This document shows positions 59,122 through 64,000 of a DNA stretch of 64,000 nt, in pieces. The stretch covers positions 25,481 to 89,480 of the forward strand of contig DHQX01000015.1 in assembly GCA_002411105.1 (NCBI GenBank). The letters are read 5' to 3'. Positions within the stretch are counted from its first letter, which is position 1. Every line of letters begins with the position of its first letter. This DNA is from Christensenella sp. UBA5327 (GTDB lineage Bacteria; Bacillota; Clostridia; Christensenellales; Aristaeellaceae). The notes below the pieces were generated by a model that was not told where the DNA came from, made no database searches, and was given only the letters and a program-made list of their open reading frames with translations. Position numbers and translations under genes: made by a program.

Positions 59122-60768
59122 ATGCGTATTATCGTGATAGGCGCGGTGGCGGCGGGGACCTCAGCCGCGGCCAAGGCGCGGCGGAATGATGAGAATGCCC
59201 AGATCGTGGTGTATGAGAAGGACCGGCACATTTCCTATTCCGGCTGCGGGATGCCCTATTACATCTCCGGGGAGGTGGAGGAGGCGGAGGAGCTTTATCC
59301 CCGGGACGCCGGCTATTTCAAGAAGAAGTACAATGTGGACATACGCACCCGCCATGAGGTGATGGCGATCCATCCGAAGGACAAAACCCTGCGGGTGAAA
59401 AACCTGAACACCGGCGAGGAGTTCACAGACCATTACGACAGGCTGGTCATCGCCACCGGCGCGTATGCGGTGACACCGCCCATTGCGGGGAAGGATCAGC
59501 CCCATGTGTTCACCCTGCGCACGGTGGGGGATATGCTGCAGATCCACGACTTTATTGAGGCGCATAAGCCTAAAACCGCTGCCATCATCGGAAGCGGGTT
59601 CATCGGCCTTGAAATGTGCGAGAGCCTGCGCGGCCTGGGACTTGAGGTGACGCTGATTGAAAAACTGCCCCAGGTGATCCCAGCGCTTGACCCTGACATG
59701 GCGGTGCATGTTCAGAAGCATCTGGAGGAAAAGGGCGTCAAGGTGTTTACTGGCGCCACCGCCACGCAGATCACGGAAAAAGAGGTGCTGCTGGATGAAG
59801 GGAGCCGTATGCCTGCTGATCTGGTTCTGGTGTCAACCGGCGTGAAGCCCAACGTGGCGCTGGCCAAAGAAGCGGGTATCGCCCTGGGAGAGACTGGCGC
59901 CATTCATGTGGACGATGCCATGCGGACATCCCAGCCAGATATCTACGCCTGCGGGGATTGCATTGAAACCCCGCATATCCTCACCGGCAAGCCGGTTTGG
60001 CTGCCCCTGGGCTCCACCGCCAATAAGACCGGCCGCATTGCCGGGGACGCCGTCACCGGCGGTGACCTGCGCTTCCGGGGGGTGATGGGGACGGGCATCT
60101 TCCGGGTGTTCGACCTGGGCGTGGCCCAGACCGGGTTATCTGAGCGGGAGGCCAGGGGGGTGGGGTTTGACGTGGCGGTCAGCCACGCGTCCAAACTATC
60201 CCGCCCCGGCTATATGGGTGGGAAGGAACTGACCATCAAGGCAGTGGCTGATAAAGTAACCGGAAAACTCCTGGGCGCTCAGATCGTGGGCTATGAGGGG
60301 GTGGACAAGCGGATCGACGTGTTTGTGACCGCCCTCACCTATGGCGCCATGGCTGAGGATCTTTCGCATCTGGACCTGGCCTATGCGCCACCCTTCTCCA
60401 CCACCCGGGACCCGGTGATGTACGCCGGGATGATCCTGGACGGGGTCATCAGCCGCGGAAGGCCCCTGATGACGGCTGAGGAGCTGGAGGAGCGGCGAAA
60501 GCAAGGGGAGAAGATCCAGGTGATTGACGCCCGGGAGAAGAAAAGCTTCGAGAAAAGATGTGTGGAAGGGGCTGTCTGTATCCCCCAGGAGGAGCTGCGC
60601 CAGCAATGTGAAAATCTGGATAAGGAGGCCATCACCCTCACCTATAGCAACCGGGGAACCACCGGCAACGCCGCGCAGAACATCCTGATCGGCAAAGGGT
60701 TTAAGCGGGTTTACAACCTCTCAGGCGGGGAGAAGCAGTATCATGCGGTGAAGCGGCTGAAGCAATAA
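59122..60768 (+). CDS. CoA-disulfide-reductase-like FAD/NAD(P) oxidoreductase with degenerate rhodanese domain
   Basis: 548 residues. FAD site: IIVIGAVAAGTSAAAKARR. The single redox Cys42 is in SYSGCGMPYYISGE, typical of CoA disulfide reductase and NADH oxidase/persulfide reductase. NAD(P) site: AAIIGSGFIGLEMCESL. Second FAD block: ADIYACGDC-like QPDIYACGDCIE. The dimer domain spans residues 330-450. Residues 465-548 have a rhodanese fold (IQVIDAREKKSFEKRCVEGAVCIPQEEL, FKRVYNLSGG), but the active-site loop reads TYSNRGTTG, so the usual Cys is Ser. AAAGGAGGC precedes the ATG. It likely reduces CoA disulfides, persulfides or oxygen. Confidence 0.9.
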   Translation: MRIIVIGAVAAGTSAAAKARRNDENAQIVVYEKDRHISYSGCGMPYYISGEVEEAEELYPRDAGYFKKKYNVDIRTRHEVMAIHPKDKTLRVKNLNTGEEFTDHYDRLVIATGAYAVTPPIAGKDQPHVFTLRTVGDMLQIHDFIEAHKPKTAAIIGSGFIGLEMCESLRGLGLEVTLIEKLPQVIPALDPDMAVHVQKHLEEKGVKVFTGATATQITEKEVLLDEGSRMPADLVLVSTGVKPNVALAKEAGIALGETGAIHVDDAMRTSQPDIYACGDCIETPHILTGKPVWLPLGSTANKTGRIAGDAVTGGDLRFRGVMGTGIFRVFDLGVAQTGLSEREARGVGFDVAVSHASKLSRPGYMGGKELTIKAVADKVTGKLLGAQIVGYEGVDKRIDVFVTALTYGAMAEDLSHLDLAYAPPFSTTRDPVMYAGMILDGVISRGRPLMTAEELEERRKQGEKIQVIDAREKKSFEKRCVEGAVCIPQEELRQQCENLDKEAITLTYSNRGTTGNAAQNILIGKGFKRVYNLSGGEKQYHAVKRLKQ

Positions 60769-60787
60769 AGCGCGCCCCTTATGCACA

Positions 60788-61018
60788 TCAAGCAGATCCG
60801 CCTGGGACTGGCCGTGTCTGATGATCAGCAGCTGCATCGCTGTCTCCTCCAAAGCGTTTGTTGCGTTTTTTGACGCACTCGGTCAGCAGGTACTCAATCT
60901 GCCCGTTGATGGAGCGAAAGTCATCCGCCGCCCAGGCAGCGATCTCCTCCCACAGTGCGAAAGAAAGGCGCAGAGGGATATTTTTCTTGCCCTGTTCAGG
61001 GGTTTTTGGCTCAGCCAT
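60788..61018 (-). CDS. Small ribbon-helix-helix (Arc-type) protein
   Basis: 76 residues: KKNIPLRLSFALWEEIAAWAADDFRSINGQIEYLLTECVKK fits the Arc/MetJ beta-helix-helix DNA-binding fold, with a short disordered tail. It begins 4 bases after the SPFH gene stop with no strong ribosome site, so it is coupled to it. It may repress the operon through the palindrome at 62065-62085 (inferred). Confidence 0.8.
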   Translation of the reverse strand: MAEPKTPEQGKKNIPLRLSFALWEEIAAWAADDFRSINGQIEYLLTECVKKRNKRFGGDSDAAADHQTRPVPGGSA

Positions 61019-61022
61019 GTAT

Positions 61023-62042
61023 TTAATAAAGCGTCCCGCTGTTTACCACGGGCTGGGCGTCCTTGTTGCCACACAGCACCACCAGCAGGTTAGAGACCAT
61101 GGCGGCCTTGCGCTCCTCATCCAGCGCCACGATTTCCCGTTCGCTGAGTTTTTCAAGGGCCATTTCCACCATGCCCACGGCGCCGTCCACAATCATTTTC
61201 CGGGCGTCGATGATGGCAGAGGCCTGCTGGCGCTGGAGCATGGCGGCGGCGATTTCAGGGGCATAGGCCAGGTGGGTGATGCGCGCCTCCATGATGTCAA
61301 GGCCGGCATTGGAAACGCGGCTTTGAATTTCTTCCTTGAGCTTCTTAGCCACTTCCTGGCTGCTGCCCCGGAGGGTCATCTCGTCATCATCCTCCGCCAG
61401 GTCATAAGGATAAAGCCGGGCGATGTTGCGCAGCGCCGAATCGCACTGGATGGATAGGAAGGTGATGTAGTTGTCCACATTGAACACTGCCATGGCGGTG
61501 TTCACCACCCGCCAGATGACCACAATGCCGATTTCCACGGGGTTGCCCAGCTTATCGTTGATTTTTTGCTTGTTGTTGTTGAGCGTCATGGCTTTGAGGG
61601 AAATCCTCTTTTTGCTGATGACTGCCAACATCGCCGCGGCATTGTCTTTTCCGGTCATCGCATGGGTGGGCTGATCCTCCTGGGTGGCAGCCAACGTGGC
61701 ACTGGGTGCGGCGGGATTAATCGCCGAAGAGAAAGGATGCACAAAGTAGAAGCCTTCATTGCGGAGTGTGCCGGTATACTTGCCAAACAGGGTGAGCACC
61801 AGCGCTTCCTGAGGCTTCACAATTTTGAGCCCCATGAACGGCACCCAGCCCACCACGAGGTAGAGGATGCCAACAATCAACAGGATGATGGCCGGAATGC
61901 TTTTGCCCTCGGTGTTTTCCAGCGTGATGCCAGCTGCTATGACAAGGACAAGCGCCAGCACCAGCAGCAGGATGAACTGAATCAACCGGGGCAGACCGGG
62001 TTTGGCCTTTTGCGGGATTTCCTGGGTGTACTTCGTCTCCAT
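61023..62042 (-). CDS. SPFH-domain (stomatin/prohibitin/flotillin) membrane protein
   Basis: 339 residues. Two N-terminal helices (residues 20-40 and 50-70) are followed by the SPFH domain: [30 protein letters not shown], then [26 protein letters not shown] and a coiled coil with [31 protein letters not shown]. It forms membrane scaffolds; the cargo is unknown. Start 62042 has GGAGG at 8 bases; ATG 62048 has it only 2 bases away. A small Arc-type gene follows. Confidence 0.92.
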   Translation of the reverse strand: METKYTQEIPQKAKPGLPRLIQFILLLVLALVLVIAAGITLENTEGKSIPAIILLIVGILYLVVGWVPFMGLKIVKPQEALVLTLFGKYTGTLRNEGFYFVHPFSSAINPAAPSATLAATQEDQPTHAMTGKDNAAAMLAVISKKRISLKAMTLNNNKQKINDKLGNPVEIGIVVIWRVVNTAMAVFNVDNYITFLSIQCDSALRNIARLYPYDLAEDDDEMTLRGSSQEVAKKLKEEIQSRVSNAGLDIMEARITHLAYAPEIAAAMLQRQQASAIIDARKMIVDGAVGMVEMALEKLSEREIVALDEERKAAMVSNLLVVLCGNKDAQPVVNSGTLY

Positions 62043-62064
62043 GGGCATTCCCTCCGTCTTTTGC

Positions 62065-62101
62065 TTGATATCATAATAATATCAAAATAGCATCAAGTCA
62101 A
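62065..62101 (-). promoter_or_regulatory. Promoter and palindrome of the SPFH-RHH operon
   Basis: On the minus strand TTGACT (62096-62101), a 17-base spacer and TATTAT (62073-62078). TTGATAT (62065-62071) and ATATCAA (62079-62085) form a 7-7-7 palindrome over the -10, a plausible operator. Confidence 0.7.
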
Positions 62102-62152
62102 GAGAGCATCAGGACTCTTCCGGGCATTGGTCCGGGCCTTTACGCCGCTGGC

Positions 62153-62181
62153 TTTACAAATGGCAGATTGTGTTGCATAAT
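62153..62181 (+). promoter_or_regulatory. Promoter of ileS
   Basis: TTTACA (62153-62158), a 17-base spacer and CATAAT (62176-62181). Confidence 0.65.
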
Positions 62182-62187
62182 GACAAG

Positions 62188-62388
62188 GCGTCGATGGGGA
62201 CGGGCAGGGGATGAGCCCAGAGCGAGCCGGGGAGGGTGCAAGCCCGGCGGGAGATGCCCTTTGCCAGATCACCCCGGAGCATGGCCTAATCCGCCACGGT
62301 GGCCCCCGTTACAGGCTCTAAGCGGGCGCATGGCGCCAACTTGGGTGGTACCGCGGTCATCCGTCCCAAAGGGGCGGGATTTTTTATT
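62188..62388 (+). ncRNA. T-box leader of ileS, AUC specifier
   Basis: The T-box core AACTTGGGTGGTACCGCGG lies at 62338-62356, the binding site for the tRNA acceptor end. The intrinsic terminator CCGTCCC-AAA-GGGGCGG with ATTTTTT follows at 62361-62385. In stem I, GAGCCGGGG-like pieces precede a specifier loop where ATC (62268-62270), followed by A, is the Ile codon. Uncharged tRNA-Ile would stabilise the antiterminator and turn on ileS. Confidence 0.95.
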
Positions 62389-62400
62389 TGGAGGAAGCAC

Positions 62401-64000
62401 ATGTATCACAAAGTTTCCACAGACATGGATTTCGTTTCCCGGGAGAAGGACATCGCCCGGTTTTGGAAAGAGAACAATATCATGGCAAAAGCCCTGACCC
62501 ATAATAAGGGCAAGGAGAAATTCACCTTTTACGAGGGGCCGCCAACTGCCAACGGCAAGCCCCACATCGGGCACGTGATCACCCGGGCCATGAAGGATCT
62601 GATTCCCCGCTACCAGGTGATGAAGGGCAAGGATGTCTTTCGCATCGGCGGCTGGGACACCCACGGGCTGCCGGTGGAGCTGGAGGTGGAGAAGAAACTG
62701 GGCCTTGACGGCAAGGATCAGATTGAGGCCTTTGGCATCGAGCCCTTCATTCAGGAGTGCAAACAATCGGTCTGGAAGTATAAGAAGGAGTGGGAGGAGA
62801 TGTCCGACCGCCTGGCCTTCTGGGTAGACATGGACAAAGCCTATGTCACTTATTATGACAGCTATATCGAGTCGGTATGGTGGAGCTTGAAGCAGATTGC
62901 TGAAAAGGGCTTGCTCTACCAGGGGCACAAGGTGGTGCCCTACTGTGCCCGCTGCGGCACAGCACTCTCCAGCCACGAGGTGGCCCAGGGTTATCAGGAG
63001 GTGGAGGAGTATTCCGCCTATGTGCGCTTCCCTGTGAAGGGGGAGAGCAACACCTACCTGCTGGCCTGGACCACCACGCCCTGGACGCTGCCCTCAAACG
63101 TGGCGCTGTGCGTGAACGCCAAGGAGGAATACTGTCGCTTCACCCTGGACGGCGACACCATGATCATGGCCACCGCGCTTATTCCCGCCTTGTTTTCTGA
63201 GGAACAGCGCGAGCAGATGACCGACAAAACCTTCATGAAGGGCGAGGCCCTGCTGGGCATGGAATATGAGCCGCTGTGGAGATTGGTGGCACCAGCGGAA
63301 AAGGCCTGGTATGTGGTGGCGGATGATTATGTGTCTTTGTCTGATGGCACCGGCATCGTGCACATTGCCCCCGCCTTTGGTGAGGATGACGCCCGCATCG
63401 GGCGGGCGGCTGGCCTGCCCTTTGTGCAGCTGGTGGACACCAAGGGCCATTTTGTCGCGGGCACGCCTTGGGAGAGCACCTTCATTAAGGAGGCTGACCC
63501 TCTGATCCTGACGGATCTTAAGGAGCGGAGTTTGCTGTTGAAGCGCGCGCTGTACACCCATAACTATCCCCACTGCTGGCGCTGTGACACGCCGCTGATG
63601 TACTACGCCCGGGCTGGCTGGTTTATCCGCATGACCCAGGTAAAAGATGAGCTGGTTGCCAACAACCGCTCAGTCAACTGGTATCCGGAAAACGTCAAGG
63701 AAGGCCGCATGGGCAACTTTGTGGAGAATGTGGTGGACTGGGCTTTGTCCCGGGAGCGCTACTGGGGCACGCCGCTGCCTGCATGGCTGTGTGATAAGGG
63801 CCATATCCATGTGGTGGGCAGCCGCAAAGAGCTGGAAGAGATGAGTGTGACCCCCCTTAGCCAGGAAACGCTGCCAGAGCTGCATCGCCCCTATATCGAC
63901 CGGGTGGTGCTAAAGTGCCCGGAGTGTGGCGGCGACATGCACCGTACCAGGGAAGTGATTGACGGATGGTATGATTCCGGCTCCATGCCCTTTGCCCAGT
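62401..64000 (+). CDS. ileS: Isoleucyl-tRNA synthetase, type 2 (5' part)
   Basis: The gene runs past the right edge; the first 533 codons are seen. The class I HIGH motif is in FYEGPPTANGKPHIGHVITRAMKD. It continues GGWDTHGLPVELEVEKKLG, then SYIESVWWSLKQIAEKGLLYQGHKVVPYCARCGTALSSHEVAQGY. The editing domain has TTTPWTLPSNVAL and DGTGIVHIAPAFGEDDA. These blocks match the eukaryote-like type 2 IleRS, not the usual bacterial type 1. It charges tRNA-Ile and is controlled by the T-box upstream. GGAGG precedes the ATG. Confidence 0.95.
   Translation, partial: MYHKVSTDMDFVSREKDIARFWKENNIMAKALTHNKGKEKFTFYEGPPTANGKPHIGHVITRAMKDLIPRYQVMKGKDVFRIGGWDTHGLPVELEVEKKLGLDGKDQIEAFGIEPFIQECKQSVWKYKKEWEEMSDRLAFWVDMDKAYVTYYDSYIESVWWSLKQIAEKGLLYQGHKVVPYCARCGTALSSHEVAQGYQEVEEYSAYVRFPVKGESNTYLLAWTTTPWTLPSNVALCVNAKEEYCRFTLDGDTMIMATALIPALFSEEQREQMTDKTFMKGEALLGMEYEPLWRLVAPAEKAWYVVADDYVSLSDGTGIVHIAPAFGEDDARIGRAAGLPFVQLVDTKGHFVAGTPWESTFIKEADPLILTDLKERSLLLKRALYTHNYPHCWRCDTPLMYYARAGWFIRMTQVKDELVANNRSVNWYPENVKEGRMGNFVENVVDWALSRERYWGTPLPAWLCDKGHIHVVGSRKELEEMSVTPLSQETLPELHRPYIDRVVLKCPECGGDMHRTREVIDGWYDSGSMPFAQ

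Noticed and set aside
1..64000. CRISPR array, insertion sequence, phage or integron
   Set aside because: No regularly spaced repeats, transposase, integrase, capsid or Cas motifs were seen anywhere in the window.

Overview
The window reads as ordinary chromosome of a low-to-mid GC-rich Gram-positive anaerobe of the class Clostridia. The signs are: strong AGGAGG-type ribosome sites; sigma-A promoters; a T-box leader on ileS; an L27 made with the cleavable N-terminal extension plus its Prp protease; CdaA/CdaR; a clostridial or enterococcal type V-ATPase operon; YajC; DUF4367, DUF2975 and DUF4173 proteins; and no quinone-dependent respiratory genes. I cannot name the genus. No transposase, phage gene, CRISPR array or rRNA is visible.

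Layout. 1-0.4 kb: end of a surface protein (SLH-like plus SH3). 0.4-6.8 kb (minus): AAA+ ATPase, threonine aldolase-type lyase, YfcC-type carrier, M20 peptidase and two membrane proteins in one tight operon. 7.0-11.7 kb (plus): an ECF-type sigma factor, a DUF4367 protein split by a frame change, a large secreted propeller-like/solute-binding fusion, and a decayed copy of that fusion. 11.7-12.9 kb: L10 leader, rplJ, rplL. 13.0-15.9 kb: proB-proA-proC. 15.9-18.1 kb (minus): DUF2975/HTH pair and DUF4173. 18.4-20.0 kb: rsgA and an AlkA-like glycosylase. 20.0-28.3 kb (minus): MacB-like ABC protein, ligA, pcrA, MBL hydrolase. 28.3-32.8 kb (minus): phosphodiesterase, TPM protein, LemA-like protein, TelA, XpaC. 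33.0-35.6 kb: class-I amidotransferase-like hydrolase, phosphoesterase, deoD, DUF523. 35.7-38.0 kb: amino-acid ABC importer. 38.0-39.1 kb (minus): MFS transporter. 39.3-41.5 kb: yajC, an rph-rdgB fusion, YfcE-like phosphoesterase. 41.4-43.8 kb (minus): ABC exporter and its ArsR-like regulator. 44-48 kb (minus): cdaA, cdaR, an unknown membrane protein, an rRNA m5C methyltransferase. 48.2-49.2 kb (minus): rplU-prp-rpmA. 50.1-58.6 kb: nine-gene V-type ATPase operon, then tRNA-Gln and tRNA-Glu. 59.1-60.8 kb: CoA-disulfide-reductase-like flavoprotein with a rhodanese-like tail. 60.8-62.0 kb (minus): SPFH protein plus small ribbon-helix-helix protein. 62.2 kb to the end: T-box leader and the start of a type-2 ileS.

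Most of the window is housekeeping or common accessory metabolism. The least explained part is 6.9-11.7 kb. There a sigma factor, a DUF4367 membrane protein and a secreted propeller/binding-protein fusion lie in a row, with an inverted repeat spanning the sigma promoter, a terminator directly ahead of the fusion gene, and two damaged members. It could be a cell-surface sensing module that is now partly degenerate. Other points of note are the Rph-RdgB fusion, the sodium-type ligand set in the V-ATPase K subunit, the missing rhodanese cysteine in the flavoprotein, the type-2 IleRS under T-box control, and several tightly coupled operons that hold genes of unknown function.
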